Of a stretch of DNA of 64,000 bases, positions 24,504 to 35,545 are shown piece after piece. The notes beneath the pieces were generated by a model, which was not told the DNA's origin, searched no databases, and saw only the letters and a list, made by a program, of their open reading frames with translations. Numbering within the stretch: position 1 is the stretch's first letter; each line of letters opens with the position of its first letter. The DNA comes from Streptomyces specialis (GTDB lineage: Bacteria > Actinomycetota > Actinomycetes > Streptomycetales > Streptomycetaceae): positions 109,907 to 173,906 of the forward strand of contig NZ_LN929893.1 in the NCBI RefSeq assembly GCF_001493375.1. The letters are read 5' to 3'. A program made the translations under genes and the position numbers.

Positions 24504-25348
24504 AGCCGGGCGGCGTGGATGCCGGTGGTGAGGATGGCGCGGGCGCCGAGGTCGTACAGCTCGTCCATGACGCGCTGGGCGTCCTGGACGGGCACCATCG
24601 AACGGACCGCGACCCAGCCCTGGTCGTGCAGCGGGGAGACGGTGGGCGATTCGAGGCCCGGGGTGAGGGCCACGGCCTTCTCGACCAGCTCGGCGCGGAT
24701 GTCGTAGTCCATCATCACGTACCGGCGGGCGACCAGGACACCCTGGAGGCGGCGCAGGAACTGCCGCACCTTGACCTCCTGCGAATCGTCCCCGGGCCGG
24801 CGGATGACGACCGCCTCCGAGTGCAGGATCGGGGCGCCGATGACCTCCAGGCCCGCGTTGCGCAGCGTGGTGCCGGTCTCCACGACGTCCGCGATGACCT
24901 CCGCGACGCCGAGCTGGATCGCGGTCTCCACCGCCCCGTCGAGGGAGACGACGGAGGCGTCCACGCCGTTGTCGGCCAGGTGCTTGGCGACGACCCCGGT
25001 GAACGAGGTGGCGATGGTCAGGCCGCCGAACTCGCTGACGTCGGTGACCGTGCCGGGCCGGGTGGCGTAGCGCAGTGTGGAGGCGGCGAAGCCCAGCTCC
25101 ATGATCTCCTCGGCGCGGGCGCCGGAGTCCAGCAGCAGGTCGCGGCCGGTGATACCGATGTCGAGGCGCCCCGAGCCGACGTACACGGCGATGTCGCGGG
25201 GGCGCAGGTAGAAGAACTCGACCTGGTTCTCCGCGTCGATGAGGACCAGCTCGCGGCGTTCCTTGCGCTGCCGGTAGCCCGCCTCATGGAGCATGGCCGC
25301 CGCAGGCTCGGACAGTGAACCCTTGTTGGGGACGGCGATGCGCAGCAT
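24500..25348 (-). CDS. hisG: ATP phosphoribosyltransferase
   Basis: A 282-residue long-form enzyme, first step of histidine synthesis (ATP + PRPP to phosphoribosyl-ATP). MLRIAVPNKGSLSEPAAAML at the start and the PRPP-binding region with DIGITGRDLLLDSG are diagnostic. The C-terminal ~75 residues (MVPVQDAQRVMDELYDLGAR) form the ACT-like domain through which histidine inhibits the enzyme, so no HisZ partner is needed. It follows hisE by 69 bases in the same operon. Confidence 0.96.
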   Translation of the reverse strand: MLRIAVPNKGSLSEPAAAMLHEAGYRQRKERRELVLIDAENQVEFFYLRPRDIAVYVGSGRLDIGITGRDLLLDSGARAEEIMELGFAASTLRYATRPGTVTDVSEFGGLTIATSFTGVVAKHLADNGVDASVVSLDGAVETAIQLGVAEVIADVVETGTTLRNAGLEVIGAPILHSEAVVIRRPGDDSQEVKVRQFLRRLQGVLVARRYVMMDYDIRAELVEKAVALTPGLESPTVSPLHDQGWVAVRSMVPVQDAQRVMDELYDLGARAILTTGIHAARL

Positions 25349-25417
25349 GGGCGTGGAATTCCTTACGTGACGTCGTGAACGGTCGTGCGGAACCGGCCGG
25401 GACGGGCCGGCGGGGGG

Positions 25418-25690
25418 TCACAGGTGAGCGTATACGTCGTCCAGGGAGATGCCCCGGGCGACCATGAGCACCTGGAGGTGGTAGAGGAGCTGCGAGATCT
25501 CCTCGGCGGTGCGGTCGGTGTCCTCGTGCTCGGCCGCCATCCACACCTCCGCGGCCTCTTCGACGATCTTCTTGCCGATGGCGTGGACCCCCGACGCCAC
25601 GAGTTCGGCGGTCCTGGAGGTACGGGGATCCCCGGCTGCTGCCTTGTGCTGGAGCTCGGCGTAGAGCTCATCGAAAGTCTTGTTGGCCAT
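25418..25690 (-). CDS. hisE: Phosphoribosyl-ATP pyrophosphatase
   Basis: A 90-residue protein, second step of histidine synthesis. It is a stand-alone MazG-like helical enzyme with the metal-binding [14 protein letters not shown] motif (~44-57) and KIVEEAAEV helix typical of HisE. In many bacteria it is fused to HisI; here it is separate, as is usual in actinobacteria. It lies 35 bases after ribH and before hisG, which places two histidine genes on the riboflavin transcript. Confidence 0.95.
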   Translation of the reverse strand: MANKTFDELYAELQHKAAAGDPRTSRTAELVASGVHAIGKKIVEEAAEVWMAAEHEDTDRTAEEISQLLYHLQVLMVARGISLDDVYAHL

Positions 25691-25725
25691 GGTGCTGCCA
25701 CCCTACGGCGTGCCGCGGCCCCGGC

Positions 25726-26217
25726 TCACCGCCGGGGTTCGGGGACGGCGCGCAGGACGGCGGCGGTGGCGACGGCCGCGCTGACCGCCTCGTGCCCTTT
25801 GTCCTCCTTGGACCCGGGCAGCCCGGCCCGCTCCAGGGCCTGCTCCTCGGTGTCGCAGGTCAGGACCCCGAAGCCGACGGGGACGCCGGTGTCCACGCCG
25901 ACCTGCGTGAGGCCCTGGGTGACGCCCTGGCAGACGTACTCGAAGTGCGGGGTGCCGCCGCGGATGACGACGCCCAGCGCGACCACCGCGTCGTAGCCCC
26001 GGTCGGCCAGGACCCGCGCGGCGACGGGGAGTTCGAAGCTGCCGGGAACCCGCACGAGGGTGTGGTCGGGCACGCCGTACTCCTCCAGCGCGCGCAGGGC
26101 GCCGGAGACCAGCCCGTCCATCACCGTGGTGTGCCACTGGGCCGCCACCACGGCCACGCGCAGGTCCGCGCCGTCGATCGTGGTCAGCTCCGGGGCGCCC
26201 TTGCCGCTCACGCGCAT
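25726..26217 (-). CDS. ribH: 6,7-dimethyl-8-ribityllumazine synthase
   Basis: A 163-residue enzyme that joins 3,4-dihydroxybutanone phosphate and the pyrimidinedione to make lumazine. Motifs are [19 protein letters not shown] (~23-41), [16 protein letters not shown] (~54-69), the active-site [16 protein letters not shown] (~84-99) with its His, and [20 protein letters not shown]. It forms icosahedral or pentameric shells in other bacteria. It is fourth from last in the FMN-controlled operon; an 87-base GT-rich gap separates it from ribBA. Confidence 0.96.
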   Translation of the reverse strand: MRVSGKGAPELTTIDGADLRVAVVAAQWHTTVMDGLVSGALRALEEYGVPDHTLVRVPGSFELPVAARVLADRGYDAVVALGVVIRGGTPHFEYVCQGVTQGLTQVGVDTGVPVGFGVLTCDTEEQALERAGLPGSKEDKGHEAVSAAVATAAVLRAVPEPRR

Positions 26218-26304
26218 CTCCTCGTTCCTCGTCCGTCGGGGGTGACGGGTGTGTGTGTCGGTGTACTGGTCGGGGGTGTCAGGGGTGTCGGAAGTGGTGG
26301 CCGG

Positions 26305-27606
26305 TCACTGGTTGCCGCAGGCCGGGACCGGGGCCGCGTCGAGCCACGGCAGGTCGTGGCCCATGCGGTCCCGCTTGGTCCGCAGGTAGCGCAGGTTGTG
26401 CTCGCCGGCCGGCACGGGGGACGGCTCGCGGCCGGTGACGAGCAGCCCGTGCCGGGCCAGCGCGGCGGTCTTCTCGGGGTTGTTCGTCATCAGCCGCAGG
26501 GAGCGTACGCCGAGGTCGGCCAGGATCCTGGCACCGGCGGCGTAGTCGCGGGCGTCGGCGGGCAGGCCCAGCTCCAGGTTCGCGTCCAGGGTGTCGTGGC
26601 CCAGTTCCTGCAACTCGTAGGCGCGCAGCTTGGACAGCAGGCCGATGCCGCGCCCCTCGTGGCCGCGCAGGTACAGGACCACGCCGCGGCCCTCGGCGCT
26701 GATCCGGTCCAGCGCGGCGCGCAACTGGGGGCCGCAGTCGCAGCGCTGGGAGCCGAAGACATCGCCGGTGAGGCACTCGGAGTGGACCCGGACCAGCACG
26801 TCCTCCCCGTCCGCGAGGTCACCGGTGACGAGGGCGATGTGCTCGACGCCGTCGGCGGTGGAGCGGTAGCCGTAGGCGCGGAACTCGCCATGGACGGTGG
26901 GCAGCGTGATGGCGGCCTCGCGCCGGACCGACGGCATGGCCTCGTCGCCGGCGGCGCGGCGGTAGGCGATCAGGTCCTCGATGGAGATGATCGCCAGGCC
27001 GTGGCGGCGGGCGAAGGAACGCAGCTCCGGCAGGCGCAGCATGGTGCCGTCCTCGCCGGCGATCTCGACGACCACGGCGGCCGGGCGCAGGCCCGCCAGC
27101 CGGGCCAGGTCCACGCCGGCCTCCGTGTGGCCCTCGCGGACCAGGACGCCGCCGGTGCGGGCGCGCAGCGGGAAGACGTGGCCGGGGCGGGCGAAGTCGC
27201 CGGGGACGGCGGCCGGGTCGGCGAGCAGCCGGATGGTGGTGGCGCGGTCGGCGGCGGAGATGCCGGTGCCCACGCCGTGCGCGGCGGTGGCGTCGACCGA
27301 GACGGTGAACGCGGTGCTCATCGACTCGGTGTTCTTCTCCACCATCTGCGGCAGGTCGAGCCGTTCGATGTCCTCCGGCTCCATCGGCACGCAGATCAGC
27401 CCGCGGCACTCGCTCATCATGAAGGCGACGACCTCGGGGGTGATCAGTTCGGCCGCCATCACGAGGTCGCCCTCGTTCTCCCGGTCGGCGCGGTCGACGA
27501 CCACGACGGGCCGGCCGAGCGCTATGTCGGCGATGGCCCGCTCGATGGGGTCCAGGGGCGGTTCACCGGCACCGGACGGGACGGGGGTGTTCTCTCTGAC
27601 GGTCAT
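26305..27606 (-). CDS. ribBA: DHBP synthase / GTP cyclohydrolase II
   Basis: A 433-residue bifunctional enzyme. The N-terminal half (DHBP synthase) shows [28 protein letters not shown] and [16 protein letters not shown]. The C-terminal half (GTP cyclohydrolase II) has the zinc cysteines in [17 protein letters not shown], followed by [16 protein letters not shown]. Together these make both precursors of lumazine, from ribulose-5-phosphate and GTP. ATG 27606 overlaps the ribM stop (ATGA), giving coupled translation. Confidence 0.96.
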   Translation of the reverse strand: MTVRENTPVPSGAGEPPLDPIERAIADIALGRPVVVVDRADRENEGDLVMAAELITPEVVAFMMSECRGLICVPMEPEDIERLDLPQMVEKNTESMSTAFTVSVDATAAHGVGTGISAADRATTIRLLADPAAVPGDFARPGHVFPLRARTGGVLVREGHTEAGVDLARLAGLRPAAVVVEIAGEDGTMLRLPELRSFARRHGLAIISIEDLIAYRRAAGDEAMPSVRREAAITLPTVHGEFRAYGYRSTADGVEHIALVTGDLADGEDVLVRVHSECLTGDVFGSQRCDCGPQLRAALDRISAEGRGVVLYLRGHEGRGIGLLSKLRAYELQELGHDTLDANLELGLPADARDYAAGARILADLGVRSLRLMTNNPEKTAALARHGLLVTGREPSPVPAGEHNLRYLRTKRDRMGHDLPWLDAAPVPACGNQ

Positions 27607-28259
27607 GCTGCTGCTCCTTCCCAGGCGGGCCCTGGCACGGCGCTGCGGGATCGCAGCCACCAGTCGCGCAGGCCCCACAGGACGAGGACGAGGTAGACGA
27701 GGTAGACGAAGGCGGAGAAGGCGAGGCCGCTGTCGAAGGCGAGCGGGACGCCGACCAGGTCGACCAGGAGCCAGGCGAACCAGAACTCCACCAGGCCGCG
27801 GGCCTGCGCGACCATGGCGACCAGGGTGCCGACGAAGATGTAGGCGTCGGGCCAGGGGTTCCAGGACAGGTCGGGGTAGGCGGTGAACAGCCCGCCGACG
27901 GCGAGGGTGCCGACGGCGGCCCCGCCCGCCAGGGCGGCGCGCTCCCGCCAGGTGGCGAACCGGACGGTGACGTGCCCGTCGGCCGAGCCGTCCCGGCCGC
28001 GCCCCCACTGCCACCAGCCCCACAGGGCGACGGTGACGACCAGGAGCTGCTTGCCCACTCCCCCGCTCAGCTCGGCGGAGGCGTAGGCGGTGATCAGGAT
28101 GAGGCCGGACAGCACCTGCACGGGCCAGGTGAGGAGGGAACGGCGCCAGCCGAGGGCGAGGGCGGCGAGCCCGGCGACGTTGCCGAGCATGTCCGACCAG
28201 ATGACGTCCTGCCCGAAGGCGGTGAAGACGGTGGCGTCGAGCTGGTCGATGAGGTTCAC
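27603..28259 (-). CDS. ribM: PnuC-family riboflavin transporter RibM
   Basis: A 218-residue membrane protein with about seven hydrophobic segments and the PnuC-type ligand region ([20 protein letters not shown], then [19 protein letters not shown]). It is often annotated as an NMN transporter. However, within Streptomyces and Corynebacterium rib operons this gene is ribM/pnuX and encodes a riboflavin uptake facilitator. Its position between ribE and ribBA under an FMN riboswitch supports that assignment. GTG 28259 overlaps the ribE stop (GTGA). Confidence 0.88.
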   Translation of the reverse strand: MNLIDQLDATVFTAFGQDVIWSDMLGNVAGLAALALGWRRSLLTWPVQVLSGLILITAYASAELSGGVGKQLLVVTVALWGWWQWGRGRDGSADGHVTVRFATWRERAALAGGAAVGTLAVGGLFTAYPDLSWNPWPDAYIFVGTLVAMVAQARGLVEFWFAWLLVDLVGVPLAFDSGLAFSAFVYLVYLVLVLWGLRDWWLRSRSAVPGPAWEGAAA

Positions 28260-28891
28260 GGGAGCTCCGCTCCGGCGTCCGCGCCCGTGCCGCGCGGGGC
28301 GGTGCCGTGGGCGAGGAGCCGTTCGACGTACTTGGCCAGGACGTCCACCTCCAGGTTCACCGGGTCGCCGGGGCGCTTGAGGCCGAGCGTGGTGAGGGCG
28401 AGCGTGGTGGGGATGAGGCTGACGGTGAACCGGTCGTCCGCCGCCTCGACCACGGTGAGGCTGACGCCGTCCACGGTGATGGAGCCCTTCTCCACCACGT
28501 AGCGGGCCAGATGGGCGGGCAGCGAGACGGCGACGATCTCCCACCGGTCGCCGGGGATCCGTTCCAGAACGGTGCCCGTGCCGTCCACGTGGCCCTGGAC
28601 GAGGTGGCCGCCGAGGCGTCCGCCCAGCGCCATCGGGCGCTCCAGGTTCACCCGGGAGCCGGGTTCGAGGGCGCCGAGGCCGGTGCGGTCGAGGGTCTCG
28701 GCCATCACGTCGGCGGTGAACTCGCCGTCACCGCTGTCCACAACGGTCAGGCAGACGCCGTTGACCGCGATCGAGTCGCCATGGGCCGCGCCCTCGGTGA
28801 CCAGGGGGCCGCGCAGCCGCAGCCGCGCGGAGTCACCGGCGCGCTCGACGGCGGTGACCTCGCCCAGTTCTTCGATGATTCCGGTGAACAC
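28256..28891 (-). CDS. ribE: Riboflavin synthase (alpha chain)
   Basis: A 211-residue enzyme that converts two lumazines into riboflavin. It has two similar barrels: the first starts [15 protein letters not shown] and contains [14 protein letters not shown]; the second has [14 protein letters not shown] and [16 protein letters not shown]. This internal repeat is the hallmark of the family. It starts immediately before the ribD stop region (adjacent, no gap) and overlaps ribM downstream. Confidence 0.96.
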   Translation of the reverse strand: MFTGIIEELGEVTAVERAGDSARLRLRGPLVTEGAAHGDSIAVNGVCLTVVDSGDGEFTADVMAETLDRTGLGALEPGSRVNLERPMALGGRLGGHLVQGHVDGTGTVLERIPGDRWEIVAVSLPAHLARYVVEKGSITVDGVSLTVVEAADDRFTVSLIPTTLALTTLGLKRPGDPVNLEVDVLAKYVERLLAHGTAPRGTGADAGAELP

Positions 28892-30025
28892 TCAGCGCTC
28901 CTCGAGGGGGGTGGCGGGGACGGCGGTGATCCGCAGGTCGGGACCGATCCGGGTCACGTCGGTCACGCGCAGGCGCAACGCGTCCGCGATCGTGGTGATT
29001 CCGGCCCCGGCCAGGGCCTGCGGTCCGTCGCCGAGAAGGGCCGGGGCAAGATACCCGGTGACCTCGTCGACGGCGCCGGCGGCGGCGAAGGCACCGGCCA
29101 GGGTGGGCCCGCCCTCCAGCAGGACGGAACGGACCTCCCGCGCGTGCAGGGCGGCGAGCAGGGCGGCGATGTCGAGGCCGCTGCCGTGCGCGGCGCGCGG
29201 CAGCCGCACCACCTCGGCCCGGCCGGTGAGGTGCGCGGTGCGTTCCGCCGGGACGTCGGCGGCGACGGCGACGAGGGTGGGCGCGGCACCGTCCAGCACC
29301 CGGGCGCCGGGCGCGACGGCGGTGGCCTCGGTGTCGGCGACGACGCGCAGCGGCGGGCGGGCGTCGGGGATTCCGCGCACGGCGAGGTGCGGGTCGTCGG
29401 TCCTGGCGGTGCCGGAGCCGACGAGCACGGCGTCGGACTCGGCGCGCAGCCGGTGCACGTCGGCGCGGGCGGCGGCGGAGGTGATCCAGCGGCTGGTGCC
29501 GTCGGCGGCGGCGACGCGGCCGGCGGGGGGCGCGGCGTACTTCCAGCGCACGGGGGGGCGTCCACGGCGGACGGAGGTCAGCCCGGCGGCGTTGACGGCG
29601 GCGGCCTCGTCGGCGAGCAGGCCGCCCGCGACCTCGATCCCGGCGGCGGCGAGGGTGGCCGCGCCGCCCGCGGCGCGCGGGTCGGGGTCGGCGACGGCGT
29701 AGACGACGCGGGTGATCCCGGCGGCGATCAGGGCCCGGGTGCAGGGGCCGGTGCGGCCGGTGTGGTCGCACGGTTCGAGGGTGACCAGCGCGGTGCCGCC
29801 TCGGGCGGCGTCGCCCGCCTCGGCCAGCGCGTGGATCTCGGCGTGCGCGCCGCCGGCCCGCCGGTGCCAGCCCTCGCCGGCCGGACGGCCGGCCGCGTCG
29901 AGGACGACGCAGCCGACGACGGGGTTGGGGCTGGTGGCGCCGAGGCCGCGGGCGGCGAGGGCGACGGCACGGCGCATGGCCTCGGCCTCACGGCCGGCGC
30001 GGGGCGCGGTGTCGGGGGCGGCCAC
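28892..30025 (-). CDS. ribD: Riboflavin deaminase/reductase
   Basis: A 377-residue bifunctional enzyme. The N-terminal deaminase carries zinc ligands in GGAHAEIHALAEAG and TLEPCDHTGRTGPCTRAL (~70-95). The C-terminal reductase starts near residue 165 (PPVRWKYAAPPAGRVA) and includes VLLEGGPTLAGAF. GTG 30025 follows a perfect AGGAGG by six bases and is clearly the start. It is the first gene after the FMN riboswitch. A small hairpin, GCCTG-AC-CAGGC, lies next to the ribosome site, so the switch may act on translation. Confidence 0.95.
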   Translation of the reverse strand: MAAPDTAPRAGREAEAMRRAVALAARGLGATSPNPVVGCVVLDAAGRPAGEGWHRRAGGAHAEIHALAEAGDAARGGTALVTLEPCDHTGRTGPCTRALIAAGITRVVYAVADPDPRAAGGAATLAAAGIEVAGGLLADEAAAVNAAGLTSVRRGRPPVRWKYAAPPAGRVAAADGTSRWITSAAARADVHRLRAESDAVLVGSGTARTDDPHLAVRGIPDARPPLRVVADTEATAVAPGARVLDGAAPTLVAVAADVPAERTAHLTGRAEVVRLPRAAHGSGLDIAALLAALHAREVRSVLLEGGPTLAGAFAAAGAVDEVTGYLAPALLGDGPQALAGAGITTIADALRLRVTDVTRIGPDLRITAVPATPLEER

Positions 30026-30168
30026 CGGATCCTCCTGCCTGGTCAGGCACGGCTCCGGGGCGGTGGGACATGAGCGGAACACACGGGTCCGGCGGTCCGG
30101 GACAGGAGCCACCCCCGTCAGGGGGCGGCACGGCCTCGGCATACCGGGCCCGTTCCGCCGCGCACTGC

Positions 30169-30283
30169 CTCCCATCCGGACTTTGACCGTCGGTCCAGGA
30201 ATTCCACCTGGTCAACCGGCCGCTGGCAGCGGACGGGTCGCGGACTATAACCGCCGGTTCGGAGTTTCACCGACCCCGGAGTG
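30169..30283 (-). promoter_or_regulatory. FMN riboswitch (RFN element)
   Basis: Read on the minus strand, the conserved RFN segments appear in order: CGGGGTCGGTGAAACTCCGA, ACCGGCGGTTATAGTCCGCG, a variable arm, GTTGACCAGGTGGAATTCC, GGACCGACGGTCAAAGTCC, and GGATGGGAG. FMN binding should turn down ribD and the genes behind it. Between the switch and the ribD start lies a GC hairpin (GCCGCCCCC-TGAC-GGGGGTGGC), which could be a terminator arm. Confidence 0.95.
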
Positions 30284-30471
30284 CGCTACGTCACTGGTAC
30301 GGGTCCCAGTGTGCCACGGCGGCGCGGGGCGCACCCGGCGCTGTGGGGCGACTCACAGTGTGGACGGGAGCCGGACCGGATCGGGTGGCGCCGGAGGGAC
30401 CCGCGCGGCGCCGGCGGTCCCCGGAAGGTGGGACAGAGGCGGAAACGGGGGCCGCCGGAGCCGGGTGACGG

Positions 30472-30930
30472 TCAGCCGAAGGTCTTGACGGCCTGGTAGT
30501 ACGTCCACGCCGTGGCGTCGCAGGACGTCTCGGTGGCGCCCGAGTAGCCGTCGCACACCCGCTTCAGGTCGGCGTAGAACGCGTCGTCGAGCCGGGACTT
30601 GTTGGCGTCGAAGGTGCCGGCCGCCTTGTAGTTCCGGTACCCGAAGTCATGTCGCGCACATGACAGCTTAAAAGGAAAACCGAACGGGTTGTCCGGCGAG
30701 GAGGAGCAGTAGTCGGTGCTCCAGTCGAACCCGTAGGCCGACCAGGCGGTCTGGTTGTCGCGGGCGGCGAGCCAGGTGTTGTAGCTGGTCGCGCTGGTCT
30801 GCGTCCAACTGGACAGCACCTGCGGCTTGTCGACGGGAGCGGCGGTGGCCGGGGCGGCCGAGACGGCGACGGCCCCGAGGGCGAGGGCGGACGCGGACAG
30901 AGCGGTGGCGAGCCGTTGGCGGGTGCGCAT
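30472..30930 (-). CDS. Secreted phospholipase A2
   Basis: A 152-residue exported enzyme. The signal peptide (residues 1-31, RTRQRL, then LSASALALGAVAVSAAPATA) should be cut before APVDKPQ, leaving 121 residues. The mature part closely resembles the calcium-dependent phospholipase A2 of S. violaceoruber: DWSTDYCSSSPDNPFGFPF, catalytic CARHDFGYRNY (His-Asp pair) and a C-terminal TAWTYYQAVKTFG. Four cysteines can form two disulfides. It releases the sn-2 fatty acid of phospholipids outside the cell. The active-site codons are oddly AT-rich (see findings). Confidence 0.95.
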   Translation of the reverse strand: MRTRQRLATALSASALALGAVAVSAAPATAAPVDKPQVLSSWTQTSATSYNTWLAARDNQTAWSAYGFDWSTDYCSSSPDNPFGFPFKLSCARHDFGYRNYKAAGTFDANKSRLDDAFYADLKRVCDGYSGATETSCDATAWTYYQAVKTFG

Positions 30931-31138
30931 GCGTTCCTCCGGAGATCGGGCGGCCCGCCGCGAAACGGGCCACGAGGTCCGGGAACCACGCTACGCAGCC
31001 GTCAAGGAAGCTCAACGGCGCTTCGATGCACAAGAGTTGACGGCGCGGAGAAATGCGGGTCGGAATCGGTCAACGCGCGTCACCCGTGCGCCGTCACGCC
31101 CCGCGCCATGACGCAAGGACCGGCATCACCCGGCGGCA

Positions 31139-31160
31139 CGCGCGCCCCGGTGGGCGCGCG
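31139..31160. terminator. Hairpin after guaB1-type gene
   Basis: CGCGCGCCC, loop CGGT, GGGCGCGCG: nine perfect pairs located 30 bases beyond the stop codon of the minus-strand IMPDH-related gene. No U tract is present. Confidence 0.55.
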
Positions 31161-31189
31161 GCGACCGCCCCGCGCCCACCGGCCCCGGG

Positions 31190-33144
<1,955 letters not shown>

Positions 33145-33278
33145 GTGGGGGACCCTAGGGCCTCTCTTCTGGATCCTCGAGGGGCCGCGCGCCCTGGCAT
33201 CCCGCCTGGCCGCGTTGCCGAATCGCGCGAGTACGGACAAGTACGAGCTGCGATCCGGCGCCTTGCCAGCCGGGCGCG

Positions 33279-33320
33279 CATGGGGGCACCTCCCAGGCCC
33301 CCGAGGGCCTGGGGGACACG
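33279..33320. repeat. Streptomyces intergenic GGGGGCACCTCCC-type palindromic element
   Basis: CATGGGGGCACCTCCC leads into CCCAGGCCC-CCGA-GGGCCTGGG (9-bp stem) and GGGGGACACG. From memory, this GGGGGCACCTCCC-hairpin-GGGGGA pattern is dispersed through Streptomyces intergenic regions. Here it lies in the 266-base gap between the MarR and LLM genes. Confidence 0.6.
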
Positions 33321-33367
33321 CGGCCTGATCCACGAAGACCCAGAAGACAGGCCCTGGCCGAGGGTAT

Positions 33368-33397
33368 CGTTAGCCGGGCAACGTTAGGCGGCTAACG
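33368..33397. promoter_or_regulatory. Operator-like inverted repeat
   Basis: CGTTAGCC, 14 bases, GGCTAACG is a perfect 8-bp dyad. A third CGTTAG half-site lies inside it, with a central AACGTT (33380-33385). It ends 13 bases before ATG 33411 of the oxidoreductase gene, where a bound regulator would block transcription or translation. MarR- or TetR-type binding fits. Confidence 0.75.
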
Positions 33398-33410
33398 AAG
33401 GGGGCTGGTC

Positions 33411-34325
33411 ATGACGGTAGGCCGCGAACGAGTGAGCTTCGGTATCAAGACGCCACAGGCGTACACGAATTACGACGAAGTGCTGCGGGTGTGGGAGGAG
33501 GCGGACGGGATCCCCGAGATCGAGCACGCGTGGCTCTGGGACCGGCTGTACCCGCCGTTCGGCAAGACGAACGCCCCAGTCCTGGAGAGCTGGACGCTGC
33601 TCGCGGCGCTGGCCGCCCGGACCGAGCGCCTGGGGCTGGGCATCCTGGTCAGCAGCAACCGCAAGCGCCCGCCCGCCCTGCTGGCCAAGATGGCGGCGAC
33701 CGTGGACGCCGTCGCGCACGGCCGGCTCACGGTCGGCATCGGCGTCGGCGGCACCCGCACCGCCGAACCCGAGCCGGCGACCGCCGAGTACCGGGCGTAC
33801 GGTCTCCAACTCCCCACGGCGGCCGAGGGCATCGCCCGGCTGGACGAGGCGTGCGTGGTGCTGCGGCGGCTGTGGACCGAGGAGGTCTTCGACTTCTCGG
33901 GCCGCTACTACCCGCTGACCACCGCCCCGTCCTCACCCCGTCCCGAGCGCCGCCCGCCGCTGCTGATCGGCGCCGCGGGCCCGCGCGCCCTGCGGGTGGT
34001 GGCCCAGCACGCCGACATCTGGAACATCTCGGGACCCCCGCACAACGACGTGTCCGTGATCCGCGACCGCATGCGGGTCCTGGACGAGCACTGCGCCGCC
34101 ATCGGCCGCGACCCGGCCGAGATCACGCGCTCGGTGCAGACCCATGTCTCCTACCCCGACCCGGCCTCCACCCGGGCCCTGGTCCTGGAGCTGATCGACG
34201 CGGGCGTCACCCACATCGTGCTCAGCCTGAAGACGCCCTTCCCCGAGGCCGTGGCCCGCTGGACGACGGACGAGATCATCAACCCCGTCCGGGAGCACCT
34301 GGCCACGACCGCCGGAGCCGTCTGA
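33411..34325 (+). CDS. LLM-class (luciferase-like, F420-type) oxidoreductase
   Basis: A 304-residue TIM-barrel protein. SFGIKTPQAYTNYDEVLRVW at the start, LGLGILVSSNRKRPPALLAK and GRLTVGIGVGGTRTAEPEPA in the middle, and PLLIGAAGPRALRVVAQHAD toward the end are features of flavin/F420-dependent luciferase-like oxidoreductases. Actinobacterial members mostly use F420, but the cofactor cannot be proven here. The substrate is unknown. AAGGGGG lies about seven bases before the ATG. It is likely repressed through the adjacent inverted repeat. Confidence 0.85.
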   Translation: MTVGRERVSFGIKTPQAYTNYDEVLRVWEEADGIPEIEHAWLWDRLYPPFGKTNAPVLESWTLLAALAARTERLGLGILVSSNRKRPPALLAKMAATVDAVAHGRLTVGIGVGGTRTAEPEPATAEYRAYGLQLPTAAEGIARLDEACVVLRRLWTEEVFDFSGRYYPLTTAPSSPRPERRPPLLIGAAGPRALRVVAQHADIWNISGPPHNDVSVIRDRMRVLDEHCAAIGRDPAEITRSVQTHVSYPDPASTRALVLELIDAGVTHIVLSLKTPFPEAVARWTTDEIINPVREHLATTAGAV

Positions 34326-34382
34326 GTCCGGCCCCGGCACTCCCCCGCCCCCCGGTTCCCTACTCCCCGCGTCCCGCGGCGA

Positions 34383-34400
34383 GTCCGGGCCGTCCCGGAC
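34383..34400. terminator. Hairpin between LLM and SorC genes
   Basis: GTCCGGG, loop CCGT, CCCGGAC: seven perfect pairs filling the space directly before the SorC stop codon. It probably ends both convergent transcripts. Confidence 0.55.
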
Positions 34401-35420
34401 CTAGTCGTCCGGGTCGGCCCGGTCCAGGGCCGGGCGGCGGCCCGGAGGCTGCGACAGGAGGCGGTCGGCCGCCGTGGTGTCCGTGACGAGGCTGGTCACC
34501 AGCCCGGACCGGAGCACGGCGCCGATCGCGTCCGCCTTGCGCCCGCCGCCCGCGATGGCGACCACCTCGGGGATGCGGCGCAGCCGCTCCGCCTCCACGG
34601 TGATGCAGCGCTCCCCCAGATCCCGCCCGACGCGGCGGCCGTCCGACGCGAAGAGGTGGGCGGACATCTCCGCCGCCACCCCCAGCGACGCGTAGTGCTC
34701 GCGCTCTTCCTTGCCGAGCATGTCGTGCACCGTCGAGATCCCGGCCTCCCACGAGCCGATGGAGACCGCGGCGATGGTCACCTTGTCGAAGTAGTCGAAC
34801 GCCGCCGCGATGCCCGGCTGTCTGCGCAGCGCCGCCGCGGTGCCCGGGTCGGGCAGCAGCATCGGCGCGTAGATCGGGTGCGCCGCGCCGCCGGAGACGG
34901 CCGCCGCCCGGCGCACCGCCTCCACCGAGCCGCGCTCCGCCGTGCCCGCGTCGTAGACCCCCGTCAACTGCACCACCGTGCACGGCGGCAACTCCCGCAG
35001 CGCCGCCGCCATATGGATCGTCGAACGCCCCCAGGCCAGCCCGAGCACGTCCCCCTCGTCCACCAGCTCCCCCAGCAACTCCGCGGCCACCTCGCCCAGA
35101 TGCTCCGGGTCGGGAGTGTCGTCGGCCGTGTCGGAAGGGGATTCGGCGACGACCACGTGCCGCAGGCCGTAACGGGCCCGCAACGCGTCCGACCGATCGG
35201 CGTCCAATTCGGCGGGAACCCTGATCTCGATGCGCACCAACTCGTGCTCCACGGCGGATTCCAGCACCCGGGCGACCTTGAAGCGGCTGACCCCGAATTC
35301 GTCCGCGATCTGGATCTTGGACTTGCCCTCCAGATAGAAGCGGCGCGCCATCGCCGCCGCCTGCATGAGCTCGGCGGGCCCCATCCGCGTGGCTGACCTC
35401 CCGGTCTGCACCGCACTCAC
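34401..35420 (-). CDS. SorC-family sugar-responsive transcription regulator
   Basis: A 339-residue protein. The N-terminal helix-turn-helix (~20-60: RRFYLEGKSKIQIADEFGVS, then RFKVARVLESA) is followed by a sugar-binding/NagB-like effector domain (~65-320) with GDVLGLAWGRSTIHMAAAL and VVAIAGGGRKADAIGAVLRS. SorC regulators respond to phosphorylated sugars. The next gene on the strand is rpe, an enzyme of pentose phosphate metabolism, but no sugar transport genes are near. GTG 35420 gives the full length; ATG 35384 is an alternative. Confidence 0.88.
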   Translation of the reverse strand: MSAVQTGRSATRMGPAELMQAAAMARRFYLEGKSKIQIADEFGVSRFKVARVLESAVEHELVRIEIRVPAELDADRSDALRARYGLRHVVVAESPSDTADDTPDPEHLGEVAAELLGELVDEGDVLGLAWGRSTIHMAAALRELPPCTVVQLTGVYDAGTAERGSVEAVRRAAAVSGGAAHPIYAPMLLPDPGTAAALRRQPGIAAAFDYFDKVTIAAVSIGSWEAGISTVHDMLGKEEREHYASLGVAAEMSAHLFASDGRRVGRDLGERCITVEAERLRRIPEVVAIAGGGRKADAIGAVLRSGLVTSLVTDTTAADRLLSQPPGRRPALDRADPDD

Positions 35421-35545
35421 CTCACTGTCTTCCGGCTCTTGTGTCCCCGCTCACGTTCTGCGCGTTCATCCTCGCAGATCCGCGGGGGCGCTGATCCTTG
35501 TCCTGCGCCGCGAGGACACCGTGGAACCGGATCGACGACTGGTGT

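Noticed and set aside
27603..28259. Nicotinamide mononucleotide transporter PnuC
   Set aside because: Position inside the FMN-controlled rib operon favours the riboflavin transporter RibM.
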